Virus record (IMG/VR): IMGVR_UViG_3300031977_002915
Location: 1-34,530 of that record
Direction: 5' to 3' (one strand)
Length of the DNA stretch: 34,530 bases
Source of the DNA: a virus
In this document: in pieces, positions 13,629 to 21,542 of the stretch
Position numbering within the stretch: the stretch's first letter is position 1
How the letters are laid out: each line of letters starts with the position of its first letter
Made by a program: the position numbers and the translations under genes
The notes under the pieces: model-generated
Seen by the model: the letters and a program-made list of their open reading frames with translations, nothing else
Databases searched by the model: none
Told to the model about the DNA's origin: nothing

Positions 13629-15015
13629 CTTGAATGAGGTCGAACTCGGGGAGGTATCGCTGGCGGTCGGCGCCGACGGGGCCCTGGCGCTGCTTGGCGC
13701 AGATCACCTCCATGACGTTGCGCGTGTCGGCGCAGCGCATCTCCCATTCCGCCTTCTTGGAATGGTCCGCGGGCTCGTTTCGGCTGAGGTAGTAGAACTC
13801 GCGGTAGGGGAAGAGGACGGCGTCGGCGTCCTGCTCGATGGAGCCCGACTCCCGGAGGTCAGAGAGTTGGGGCCGCTTGTCGTCGCGGTACTCGACCCCG
13901 CGGGAGAGCTGCGAGAGGAGCACGACGCAGGTCTCGGCCTGGCGGGCGATCTGCTTAAGCTCCCGAGTCATCTCGCCCAGGACCGACGCCTCGTTCCGGC
14001 CATTGGCGGCGGGCCGGCGCATCAACTGCAGATAGTCGATCACGATGGCGCCGATGGGCCCACGACGACGAAGCGCCCACGCCTTCCGCCTCACGTCATC
14101 GACGCTGAGGCCATGGCAGTCGTCGAGGATCAGGTTCGAGGGCACCTGGGCTTGCGCGCTCTCGATAAGCTGCAGGTCCATCGGGGTGACTGAGCCCGCC
14201 CCCATCGCTCTGTACTCGACCCCGTCGCCGGCTTCCGCGGTCAGTGCGGAAAGCTCCCGCTCCATCATCTCCTGAGGGCCCATCTCGATACCAAGGAAGG
14301 GGAACAGGTATTCCGGGTTGCGCCGCGCCCCACCGTCCGCAATGGCCCTGGCCAGACTGGTCTTCCCCATTCCGGGGCGCCCGCCGATGACGATCATGGC
14401 GCCGGGTCGAAGGCCGCCCAGGCGCCGGTCGATGCAGCGAAGGCCGGTCATCCGACCGCGCACCTTCCCGCTGATGGCCAGCTCGCGCATGTGGATGATG
14501 GCCTGGCGCGCCACGTCAGGGGCCGCCACCATGCCCGCGTCTTCCGGGGCCGCGGCGTTCTCCAGGTCGTCGAGCCGCTTGCGGATATCGGAGGCGACGT
14601 CGAAGGCCGGGCGGGTCCGATCCCTGGTGGCGGCCTGGGCGCCTTCCTGGCAGAGGACGGCTAGATCGCGGCGGATCCAGAGGTCGAAGATCACCCGGGC
14701 ATAGTCGGCGGCGTATGTCGGAGGCGGAGCGCGGTCAACCAGATCGGCCAGGAACGCGAGCCCCCCGATCTGCTGATAGGCTTCCTGTTCCTGGGATAGC
14801 TCATGCAGGCTGATCGCGTCAGCGCGCTGGCCCTTGGCGATGAGGGCCCGGGCCTGGTCAAATAGCCAGCCGACGATCGGTTCGTGGAAATGGATGCCGC
14901 GCATATAGCCGACCGCATCCATGGCGGCGGGCTCGTACATCACCATCCCCAGTAGGGCGAACTCGGCCTCGATATTGGCCGGCGGGGCGCGTTCGGCTTG
15001 GAGGGTCGCGCTCAT
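13615..15015 (-). CDS. dnaB: Replicative DNA helicase, DnaB family
   Basis: This 466-residue hexameric helicase drives the phage replication fork. The N-terminal domain (about 1-150; PPANIEAEFALLGMVMYEP, HEPIVGWLFDQA) is followed by a RecA-like motor with Walker A GGRPGMGKTS (211-220), Walker B AIVIDYLQLM, CVVLLSQLSR, and the family motif RPQLSDLRESGSIEQDADAV. Length fits DnaB. The ATG overlaps the MT-A70 stop (ATGA). The neighbouring DUF1376 protein probably loads it at the origin. Confidence 0.93.
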   Translation of the reverse strand: MSATLQAERAPPANIEAEFALLGMVMYEPAAMDAVGYMRGIHFHEPIVGWLFDQARALIAKGQRADAISLHELSQEQEAYQQIGGLAFLADLVDRAPPPTYAADYARVIFDLWIRRDLAVLCQEGAQAATRDRTRPAFDVASDIRKRLDDLENAAAPEDAGMVAAPDVARQAIIHMRELAISGKVRGRMTGLRCIDRRLGGLRPGAMIVIGGRPGMGKTSLARAIADGGARRNPEYLFPFLGIEMGPQEMMERELSALTAEAGDGVEYRAMGAGSVTPMDLQLIESAQAQVPSNLILDDCHGLSVDDVRRKAWALRRRGPIGAIVIDYLQLMRRPAANGRNEASVLGEMTRELKQIARQAETCVVLLSQLSRGVEYRDDKRPQLSDLRESGSIEQDADAVLFPYREFYYLSRNEPADHSKKAEWEMRCADTRNVMEVICAKQRQGPVGADRQRYLPEFDLIQDDRE

Positions 15016-15716
15016 GCCGCCTCGCCCTCCCGCTTAGCAGCCAGCGCCTTGGCGCGTTCGATGGCCTCCTCAGCAACCTTGGCGACGATGGGGCCGATGT
15101 GCCGGGGTCCATCGGCGACAACAGGCTGATCAAACTTGCCCGCCTCCAGGCCCCACGCATCCCATCCTGGCGCGCTCTCGCGGGCGAACATCTCCAGGTA
15201 TGGCCCGTCGGAATAGGCCTCGATCCTGGACCGGGCCTGGTCGGGCTTGCGCGAGTGCTCCCGGCGCGCGGCGACGATCAGTTCGCGCACCGACTTGCTT
15301 AGGCGTCCTGGATTTCCGCGGCGGCCCAGAAGGCAGAGCTCTGTGTTTTTTCTGGTCGTGTACCCCATGCCAACGTGAAAATCGGCGTCGGTCAGGAACA
15401 TGGCGCCGGCCGCGCCGGGGTTCAGCTTGGCCCAGAGGAAGCCGATGCTCGAGTATTTGAAGCCCCACGACTCCATGACCCGGAACGCCTGCTGAAGGTG
15501 CGGGCCCGTGGTCCAAAGGAACAGGTGGCAGTCTTTCGCCGCGACCTCGCGCACCGGCAGGGCGCAGATGTCGGCCAGCGGCATGGTGGGATAGTGCTGC
15601 GAAGGCGCCCGGCGCGTGACGCCCTTTGGTGAGCGCGTGACGTGCCTCCAGGCCGGGTCGGCATAGATCACCCGATAGCGGCCGGCGTTGGGCGTGGCGC
15701 GGAGATCCAATGTCAT
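15012..15716 (-). CDS. MT-A70-family adenine-N6 DNA methyltransferase
   Basis: This 234-residue methyltransferase transfers a methyl group from AdoMet to adenine N6. The catalytic DPPW-type motif appears as DPAW (20-23). The MT-A70 pattern continues with HYPTMPLADICALPV, CHLFLWTTGPHLQQAFRVME, GFLWAKLNP, GYTTRKNTELCLLGRRG and REHSRKPDQARSRIEAY. The ATG at 15716 overlaps the upstream stop as ATGA; a GTG three codons upstream is possible. No cognate nuclease is adjacent, so it is a solitary modification enzyme that may protect phage DNA or alter gene expression. Confidence 0.9.
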   Translation of the reverse strand: MTLDLRATPNAGRYRVIYADPAWRHVTRSPKGVTRRAPSQHYPTMPLADICALPVREVAAKDCHLFLWTTGPHLQQAFRVMESWGFKYSSIGFLWAKLNPGAAGAMFLTDADFHVGMGYTTRKNTELCLLGRRGNPGRLSKSVRELIVAARREHSRKPDQARSRIEAYSDGPYLEMFARESAPGWDAWGLEAGKFDQPVVADGPRHIGPIVAKVAEEAIERAKALAAKREGEAA

Positions 15717-15910
15717 CGGCTCCACCCCTCACCCAAGCCTCGCTGGCGGGCTCTCTCGACAATGAAGCCCTTCAGAAGCTCGATCTCAGCCAGGGCCATG
15801 TTCAGGCCTCGCTGGTCGAGGATGGCCTGCATCGCGGCCCGGGCCTTGACGACTTCAAGGTGGAAGACTGTGGCCTCGCGTTCGGCTTGTTCTTGGGGGG
15901 CGGGGTTCAT
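15713..15910 (-). CDS. Small helical hypothetical protein
   Basis: This 65-residue charged helical protein (EQAEREATVFHLEVVKARAA, ALAEIELLKGFIVERARQRG) sits between the two methyltransferase genes, with ATGA overlaps on both sides. It may be a coiled-coil accessory. No family is recognised. Confidence 0.65.
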   Translation of the reverse strand: MNPAPQEQAEREATVFHLEVVKARAAMQAILDQRGLNMALAEIELLKGFIVERARQRGLGEGWSR

Positions 15911-17925
15911 GCGGCGGCCCTCCGCTCCGGAAGCGTCATCCAGGTCAGGTTCGCCCGCAGCGTCGCCTCGGCCGGCGGCGGGCTGACGCTGTTGCCGGCC
16001 ATGCTGGTCTGGGCGGTCTTGGTGACGGCCTCGCCCGCCGCTGTGCGGTCGATGATGTAGTCCGGCGGGAAGCCCTGGGCGTTGAACAGCTCCCGCGGGA
16101 CCAGCATCCGCATGCCGATGTCAGCGATCTGCCAGACGGTCCCGGCCAGGATCACCAGGCCGAACCGCAGCCGGCCCATGGGTGTGGCGACGGGATCAGC
16201 CCACTCGCTCTCGCTCGGCTCGCCGAAGTGGTGGAACAGGAACTCCAGCACCTGCCGTCGGCGGCGGCCCGCATGGGCCTCAACCGCCTCGAGGTGGACG
16301 TCCACCAGCCGCTGAGTGCAGCCCTTCCCCACGATCGTCGAGACAGGCGCAACGGGGGAATGGCCGACCATGCCGGTGTTGGCCTGCTCCAGGAAGGCGG
16401 CGTTCAGGCCGAAACGGGCCTTGGCCGTCGCCGTGTCCAGGGGCTCGGCTGGGTCGCTGGGGACGCCCGTGGCGTAATACTTGTCGATGCAGCCGGCCAC
16501 GACGCCCTGATGGCCGCGTCCAGTGACCGTGCGCGCAGGATCGGCGGCGGCGGCGCCGACGTCGCGGGTGTTGGCCTGTTCCAGATAGACGGCCGCAAGT
16601 CCCGTCTTGCCCCCATCGCCGTCCGTCATCACCGTCGGGGCGGGATCGTCCAGGCTGCGGCCGCTCACCGTCGAGCCGAACTGCCGGGTGAGATATGCCG
16701 CCACCTCATAGTGCCGCGGGGCGCCGGCCATGACGGTGACCAGCGGATCGTCAGGCGAGGCGCCGACGCCGTTCTGGTTCATCTTCTGCAGGCAGACGGC
16801 GGCCAGGTCCCCGCCATTGCCGGTCGGCACCACCGTCGGATAGGGCTCGGCGGCGTGCAGGGCCCGCGGCTCTTGGCCTTCGCGTTCGCCGTACCGGGGG
16901 ACCAGGGTCGGGGCGATCACCGAAAACTCGCCGCGATTGGCCGTCGTCACCGTTTTCAACGGCTCGCGCGGATCGTGGACGCGAGCAGGACTGGTCCCAT
17001 GGGTGATCGTGGTCAGGTGCGGGCTGGCAAGCGCCAGCTCCCCCCGGTTCGCCCCCGTGACGGTCCGCAGCGGATCATCCAGGTCATGGATGGGCCGCTC
17101 GCCGCCGTGGGTGACCGGGACGATGAACGGCGCGGGGCTCTCGATCACGAAACGGCGGATGCCCTTGGCGATGCGGGCCAGGGTCTTGTCGGCCAGGGCC
17201 TTCTTGCGGTCGAAGATCGACGGCGTCGGTATCGACCAGTCCAGGATCTCGGCGGCCGCGCGCCAGGGCTTCAGGTCCCGGCCGAACAGGTCGCCCCTGG
17301 CCAGGGTCGCCCGGCTGGCGTGGCTGGGCGCCGGCCAGATGATCCGCTCGCCATCATTGCGGGCGATCAGGAACAGGCGCTTGCGCGTTGTCGGCGCCCC
17401 ATAGTCGGCCGCCGTCAACTCCCGCCACTCGACGCGATAGCCCAGGGCCTCCAGGCGAGACACCCAGCGGCGGAAATCCAGGCCCTTGCGGTCGGGGCAC
17501 GGCTTGCCGTCCTCCAGCACCGGTCCCCAGTCCTGGAACTCCTCGACATTCTCCAGGTGGATCAGACGCGGGCGGACCTTCTCGGCCCAGATCAGGCCCA
17601 CATCAGCCAGGCTGCGGATGCCCTTCTCGACCGGCTTGCCGCCGCGGGCCTTGGAGAAATGCGTGCAGTCCGGGCTCATCCACAGCAGGCCGACCCGACG
17701 CAGGACCCCGCCGAAGGTGCAGGCCTCCACCGGGTCCACCTCGCGCACGTCGCAGGTGTAGTGCCGCGTCGTCGGGTGATTGGCCTCATGCACCCCGATG
17801 GCCGTAGGGTTGTGGTTCACCGCCACGTCCGGATGACGCCCGGTGGCGTTCAGGATGGCGGTTGAGGCGCCTCCGCCGCCCGCGAAAAGGTCGACGATCA
17901 GCTCGTCGTGGTGGAGCGCGCTCAT
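15907..17925 (-). CDS. C5-cytosine DNA methyltransferase with a long internal repeat array
   Basis: This 672-residue enzyme has the C5-methyltransferase motifs in order: I VDLFAGGGGAS (11-21), IV with catalytic Cys87 in SPDCTHFS, VI LENVEEF (124-130), VIII RKRLFLIA (181-188), IX VPRELFNAQGFPPDYI (609-624) and X GNSVSPP (644-650). Motif IV has PDC instead of the common PC. Between motifs VIII and IX, residues about 275-550 are made of eight degenerate units of 32-39 residues, each starting near (D/E)P-x-x-T-V (283, 320, 359, 392, 426, 461, 493, 525). This is the target-recognition position. A ninth related motif is near 576. The start overlaps the upstream stop (ATGA). It has no adjacent restriction nuclease. 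Confidence 0.9.
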   Translation of the reverse strand: MSALHHDELIVDLFAGGGGASTAILNATGRHPDVAVNHNPTAIGVHEANHPTTRHYTCDVREVDPVEACTFGGVLRRVGLLWMSPDCTHFSKARGGKPVEKGIRSLADVGLIWAEKVRPRLIHLENVEEFQDWGPVLEDGKPCPDRKGLDFRRWVSRLEALGYRVEWRELTAADYGAPTTRKRLFLIARNDGERIIWPAPSHASRATLARGDLFGRDLKPWRAAAEILDWSIPTPSIFDRKKALADKTLARIAKGIRRFVIESPAPFIVPVTHGGERPIHDLDDPLRTVTGANRGELALASPHLTTITHGTSPARVHDPREPLKTVTTANRGEFSVIAPTLVPRYGEREGQEPRALHAAEPYPTVVPTGNGGDLAAVCLQKMNQNGVGASPDDPLVTVMAGAPRHYEVAAYLTRQFGSTVSGRSLDDPAPTVMTDGDGGKTGLAAVYLEQANTRDVGAAAADPARTVTGRGHQGVVAGCIDKYYATGVPSDPAEPLDTATAKARFGLNAAFLEQANTGMVGHSPVAPVSTIVGKGCTQRLVDVHLEAVEAHAGRRRRQVLEFLFHHFGEPSESEWADPVATPMGRLRFGLVILAGTVWQIADIGMRMLVPRELFNAQGFPPDYIIDRTAAGEAVTKTAQTSMAGNSVSPPPAEATLRANLTWMTLPERRAAA

Positions 17926-18554
17926 GCGGCAATCTCTCTGTTCAGGGCTTCGTTCAGCCGCTCCAGATCCACGTCGAACAGCTCGGCGAAATCTTCGGCG
18001 CTCAGGCCCTTGGCGATCTGCTGGCGGGCGCGGGCGAGCAGTTCCGGGGTGATGGGCTTGAGGCGGATGATCTGGACGCCGTTGCCGACGTTCTGCAGCG
18101 TGGCGCCCCGGGGGATGGCGCGACCCTTAGGCCTGGCTTCCTGGCGCCTGCGGACCTCTGCGATAGTCTTCGGGGGCGCGACAGGCGCGATGGGGGCGGC
18201 TTGGCGCTCTGGGATAGCCTGAGGGCGCGCGCCGGGCGCTGGCGGGGGCTCATGGCGCTCGGCAAGCGCCTTGGTCCTCAGCGCATAGCGGATCGCCGCC
18301 TCCGCCTCGGCTTGCGCCCTGGCGAAGGCGACAGGATTGGCGTTACGGGCCGCAGACACGACGGTCGAACGCAGGCCAACCGACTTGCACGCGGACTTCT
18401 GCATGACGCCGCATGTCGAAACGATGGCGGCGACGGCCGGCGCCAGTGATCGCCGCGCGGAACCCCAGCCGTTGGAGATGGCCACGACGGGGCAATCGCC
18501 GAACGAAGCCGCCGACGCGATGATGGCCCGGGCGTAGAGATCAGCCGAGGGCAT
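17922..18554 (-). CDS. Unknown protein with HTH-like segment, between GcrA and methyltransferase
   Basis: This 210-residue protein has an Ala-rich N-terminal region containing an HTH-like stretch (AAIVSTCGVMQKSACKSVGL then RSTVVSAARN, about 42-72), a proline/arginine-rich middle (about 100-150) and a helical C-terminal segment (ELLARARQQIAKGLSAEDFA, about 171-190) that also looks helix-turn-helix-like. The start overlaps the GcrA stop as TGATG and the end overlaps the methyltransferase start as ATGA. It may be a DNA-binding partner of GcrA. No named family is recognised. Confidence 0.65.
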   Translation of the reverse strand: MPSADLYARAIIASAASFGDCPVVAISNGWGSARRSLAPAVAAIVSTCGVMQKSACKSVGLRSTVVSAARNANPVAFARAQAEAEAAIRYALRTKALAERHEPPPAPGARPQAIPERQAAPIAPVAPPKTIAEVRRRQEARPKGRAIPRGATLQNVGNGVQIIRLKPITPELLARARQQIAKGLSAEDFAELFDVDLERLNEALNREIAA

Positions 18555-19090
18555 CAGGCGACCCTCCGAAGAGAGCGTTCCAGATCCGCCGCGCTGCGCT
18601 TTGGCTTGCCGGAATAGAACCGGGCCGCGTGTGCCTGGCAGTAGGGCGTCTCGTCCTTGACCGGGTGACAGCAGTAGAGGGTGTCGGCGCCGTCTCCGCT
18701 CACGGGCGCACAGCACTCGCCTAACTGGCGGCTGAACAGCGGCTTGGCGAGGGTGACGTCCTCGACATGGCTTGGCGGCTTGAAGCCCGGGACCGACTTG
18801 GCCTCGGCGATGTGGAGCGCGTTGCGGCCGGCGCCCTCGCGCTTCACGGCGGGGGCCTTCAGGCCAATAGCGCCGAAGCTCGGCTTGCGCGGAGGGGCGA
18901 CCTTCTTTGGGGCCTTGGCCGGGGGCGCGGCCTTCGCGCCTCCGATGGACCCTAAGCCCATGCGATGGACCTTGCCGATCACGGCGTTCCGGCTGTGGCG
19001 GCCGGTAAGCTTTTTCGCGATCTGGGAAGCCGAAAGGCCGTCCTTGTGGAGCACCTTCAGGCGCTCGGTGTCTTCGTCGCTCCAGGCCAT
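18554..19090 (-). CDS. gcrA: GcrA-family cell-cycle regulator (phage copy)
   Basis: This 178-residue protein has the GcrA N-terminal DNA-binding helix-turn-helix almost intact (MAWSDEDTERLKVLHKDGLS, then ASQIAKKL, SRNAVIGKVHRMGL, residues 1-45), an Ala/Pro/Lys linker, and a C-terminal Cys-rich part (ECCAPV, LYCCHPV, PYCQAHAARFYSGKP) matching the C-terminus that contacts sigma-70 in host GcrA. GcrA activates promoters carrying CcrM-methylated GANTC sites in Caulobacter relatives. The ATG at 19090 overlaps the VRR-NUC stop (TAATG), so upstream extensions are rejected. Encoding it beside two methyltransferases suggests reprogramming of host transcription; that is inference. Confidence 0.88.
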   Translation of the reverse strand: MAWSDEDTERLKVLHKDGLSASQIAKKLTGRHSRNAVIGKVHRMGLGSIGGAKAAPPAKAPKKVAPPRKPSFGAIGLKAPAVKREGAGRNALHIAEAKSVPGFKPPSHVEDVTLAKPLFSRQLGECCAPVSGDGADTLYCCHPVKDETPYCQAHAARFYSGKPKRSAADLERSLRRVA

Positions 19091-19485
19091 TAAGCCGCAA
19101 GCCTCCCTTTGAGGGTCAATCCGAATTTGGATAGCCAGCGCGTCAGGACCGCTTCGACCTCGTCGAGGGAGCGGCACACGGCATGGCCATGCCCGAGGGC
19201 GATGGCGCGCTGGCGAAAATCAATCTGTTCGGGGGAGAGCTGGCCGGCGCCGACCTTGAGCTCGATCCAACCCATCTGGCCCTTCGGAAGAAGGACGCCG
19301 AAGTCGGGGACGCCCGGCAGGACGCCCATGGCCTTCAGCTTGCCGGCGGTGCGCGGGTCGCGCTGCTCGCCGTTAGCCGCGTGGAATGCGACGATCTCCG
19401 CCGGGAGCGTGGCGCGCATGAAGGACCAGGCCGCCATGTGAAGGGCGGTCTCGGTCGGACGCTTAGGCTCCCGGCGGACAACCAT
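19090..19485 (-). CDS. VRR-NUC domain nuclease
   Basis: This 131-residue protein is a stand-alone VRR-NUC domain, a PD-(D/E)XK-type nuclease fold found in phage structure-specific nucleases. The active-site pattern is GVPDFGVLLP (Asp), then GWIELKVGAGQLSPEQIDF (Glu-x-Lys). The N-terminus EKRPTE-like segment and AWSFMRATLPAE fit. It may resolve branched DNA during replication or recombination. It overlaps its neighbours by TGATG and TAATG. Confidence 0.85.
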   Translation of the reverse strand: MVVRREPKRPTETALHMAAWSFMRATLPAEIVAFHAANGEQRDPRTAGKLKAMGVLPGVPDFGVLLPKGQMGWIELKVGAGQLSPEQIDFRQRAIALGHGHAVCRSLDEVEAVLTRWLSKFGLTLKGRLAA

Positions 19486-19766
19486 CAGGCCGCCTTCCCG
19501 GTCGTCAGGGCCTGCAACTCGAGCAGATAGGCCCTGCCCTGTTCAGGCGTGATCGGCGGGTGGCCATAGATGGCCTCGTACAGCTCAGTTTTGTCCTTGA
19601 AGTTGGCGAAGACGGCGCCGGTCGAGTAGCCGGCCGCAGAGGCGATCTCGCGGATCGTGGCGGCCTCATAGCCAGCACGCTCGAACAGGCCCTTGGCGGT
19701 GGCGAGGATGGTCCGGCGGGTGCGCGCCTTGGCCTGGGCGCGGAGGGTGACGGGAGGGTTGGCCAT
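19485..19766 (-). CDS. TetR-type HTH protein lacking the ligand domain
   Basis: This 93-residue protein consists of a complete TetR-family DNA-binding domain (KARTRRTILATAKGLFERAG, YEAATIREIASAAGYSTGAV, FANFKDKTELYEAIYG) plus a tail of about 25 residues. Usual TetR regulators are about 190-220 residues with a C-terminal dimerisation/ligand domain, absent here. TGATG overlaps on both sides show that it is an integral operon member rather than a broken gene. It could bind DNA constitutively or interfere with a host regulator. Confidence 0.8.
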   Translation of the reverse strand: MANPPVTLRAQAKARTRRTILATAKGLFERAGYEAATIREIASAAGYSTGAVFANFKDKTELYEAIYGHPPITPEQGRAYLLELQALTTGKAA

Positions 19767-20476
19767 CAAGCCGCCTCCTCAGCCGGTTCACGGGCGCCCA
19801 GGGCGTCGAGCCCTTCCTTGGCCTTGCGGATCGCCTCGCGTTCCTTGCGGGCGGCTTCAGGCGAGCCGGGCTCGGGCTCCTCCTCGTTCAGGTTCTCAGG
19901 CTGGGTGTCGGCCTGGGGTTCGCCGCGGCGCTTGATGATCTCCTGGGCGGCGAGAAAGTCGTCTTGCGTGGCCTTTTGGCCCGCCGCGAAGCCGCGCATG
20001 ACGGCCTGATGGAAGCGAGGCGGGGTTCCGTCGGGGATCTCCTCCATCGCGCCGTTGCGGCCGCGCATGTAGCCCTCGGCTTCCCAGAAGACCTCGTCGC
20101 GGGCCTCTTCCGGGGTGTCGGCGCCGGCCGCGCCGAAGAGGTCGGCCTGAACGCCGAACACCGGCAGGCCCAGGGCTTCCCGATCGCGGGCCCGGCGTTC
20201 TTCCTCGGCCATCAGGTCGCGGAGGCGGCTCGTGGCGTCCTCCAGCAGGCCCATCAGATACTTGCGGGAATAGCCCTTGCCGAGGTCGGCCTTGGCCTGG
20301 TTGACCCGGGCAGTGAACTCCTCCTGGAGAACCTTGAGCTCGCCCTTCACCTCTTCGATCTGGGGAAGCATCTCCCGCAGCTTCGACATGTGGTGGGTCA
20401 GAAGCTGGCGATGCTCCTCGGGACTTTTCGGCGCCTTGTTGTGACCGGCGCCAGCCGCGTCAGTGGTTTCGGCCAT
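19766..20476 (-). CDS. Coiled-coil protein, GapR-like with Rmf-like C-terminal part
   Basis: This is a 236-residue protein. Residues about 20-90 are a long charged coiled coil (LLTHHMSKLREMLPQIEEVK, LKVLQEEFTARVNQAKADLG, KYLMGLLEDATSRLRDLMAE) reminiscent of GapR/DUF2312 nucleoid proteins. LGLPVFGVQADLFG follows, then EAEGYMRGRNGAMEEIPDGT with AVMRGFAAGQ, recalling ribosome-modulation-factor-like segments seen in alphaproteobacterial phage proteins, and an acidic tail. Family links are weak pattern matches. GGAGG precedes the ATG. It starts the tightly overlapped block running to the NusG-like gene. Confidence 0.65.
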   Translation of the reverse strand: MAETTDAAGAGHNKAPKSPEEHRQLLTHHMSKLREMLPQIEEVKGELKVLQEEFTARVNQAKADLGKGYSRKYLMGLLEDATSRLRDLMAEEERRARDREALGLPVFGVQADLFGAAGADTPEEARDEVFWEAEGYMRGRNGAMEEIPDGTPPRFHQAVMRGFAAGQKATQDDFLAAQEIIKRRGEPQADTQPENLNEEEPEPGSPEAARKEREAIRKAKEGLDALGAREPAEEAA

Positions 20477-20530
20477 CCTGGCCTCCGTCGTCAGTCAGGC
20501 GCTCCACCCGGCGCCTGGTCGGGTAAGCGG

Positions 20531-20998
20531 CTACTGATCGGGGGAGCGGCTGCGCTCACGGCGCGCCAGGCGGGAGAGGAGTTGTTCGGATTGCCGGCGA
20601 TAGGCGGGCGTGTTCGTCTTCGTCGCGCGGATCTCTTCGACGGCCCGGCACTCGTGGCACATGACCGCTTTGCCGGACTGGAGGGCCTTCATGCGGCGGC
20701 CCTCATAGGCGCCACAGACGCAGCGACAGACCCAGGTCGCAGGCGCGCTGGAGTGTTCCTTGTCCAGCAGCCCGATCACCGTCAGGCGGCCAAAGCGCGT
20801 GCCCTGCATGTCGGCCAGGGCCTGACGACCTTGAAGCGACAGCGACTGAGGCGGGCGAAGCGCCGGCAGGTCTCGCCAATGCAGGACCGTCGCGGGGATG
20901 GTCGGGGTCCACTGATCACCGGACCCGTCGCGAACCGTCGAGGCTTCGCGGTTCAGCGGCGCCGCGGTGGCGATGGCGTCGAAGTCAGTGGTTCTCAT
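20531..20998 (-). CDS. Zinc-finger-like phage protein
   Basis: This 155-residue protein has an unstructured N-terminus. A C-terminal module begins GTRFGRLTVIGLL, then WVCRCVCGAYEGRRMKALQS, and ends CHEC, a four-cysteine zinc-binding pattern often seen in phage proteins related to HNH-associated DNA-binding modules. It may recognise DNA. GGGAG lies 8 nt before the ATG at 20998, preferred over an upstream in-frame start. Confidence 0.65.
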   Translation of the reverse strand: MRTTDFDAIATAAPLNREASTVRDGSGDQWTPTIPATVLHWRDLPALRPPQSLSLQGRQALADMQGTRFGRLTVIGLLDKEHSSAPATWVCRCVCGAYEGRRMKALQSGKAVMCHECRAVEEIRATKTNTPAYRRQSEQLLSRLARRERSRSPDQ

Positions 20999-21057
20999 GC
21001 GAGGCTCCCCGCTTCGGAAGCCGCCGCTCGCCCCACATGCGGAGCCGGAAGCCGTGC

Positions 21058-21495
21058 TCATGCGCCGAACTCCCGGACTTCTGGAGGCACCAGCCGGAGG
21101 CGACCGCCATCCACGCTCCCGCGTGCAAGGCGAGCCGCGCGATGGGCCGCAATCTCGCGGTCCAGCGACGCCATGTGGGCGCGCTGCTGCTCATATTCAT
21201 GCTCCAGGGCTGCGAGGCGCGAGGCGCCGATGACGGGTTCAATCGTCCGGTCGGCCCAATCCCACCCGAAGGCGCCGACAAGGGCCTCGTAGGTGTCGAG
21301 CGACATGCTTCCGAGCATGGCGTTCTGGATGGTCCGGTAGTCCAGACGGTAGGGGGTTTTGTCGCGGATCAGGCGGGACAGCTCTTTCGCCGTCAGACCG
21401 CGCTCATCCATCTCCTGCCGAAGATGCGTCGCCGCGCGAGCGCGAAGCGACACAACTTGGGTTCTGCGTTCCATGCGATGCACAACCAACTCCAT
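21058..21495 (-). CDS. XRE-like HTH protein with coiled coil
   Basis: This 145-residue protein has an N-terminal Cro/C1-type helix-turn-helix (RAATHLRQEMDERGLTAKEL, SRLIRDKTPYRLDYRTIQNA, DTYEALVGAFGW) and then a coiled coil (ALEHEYEQQRAHMASLDREI). The ATG at 21495 is preceded by AGAGGT at 8 nt. It is the first gene of the leftward block below the hairpins at 21774-21847. A possible sigma-70-like promoter upstream is not convincing. It probably regulates early transcription. Confidence 0.7.
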   Translation of the reverse strand: MELVVHRMERRTQVVSLRARAATHLRQEMDERGLTAKELSRLIRDKTPYRLDYRTIQNAMLGSMSLDTYEALVGAFGWDWADRTIEPVIGASRLAALEHEYEQQRAHMASLDREIAAHRAARLARGSVDGGRLRLVPPEVREFGA

Positions 21496-21542
21496 CAGAT
21501 TGACCTCTGACGGATGGCGGCCAGCACGGAGACGCGGCGCGG

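Noticed and set aside
16228-17865. 545-codon plus-strand frame
   Set aside because: It is the antisense of the cytosine methyltransferase gene, with shadow-like composition.
17922-19100. Single 392-residue protein covering the gcrA region
   Set aside because: Only the part from 18554 down has protein-like composition; the upstream portion is antisense-frame text of gcrA, and the ATG at 18554 couples to the gcrA stop.
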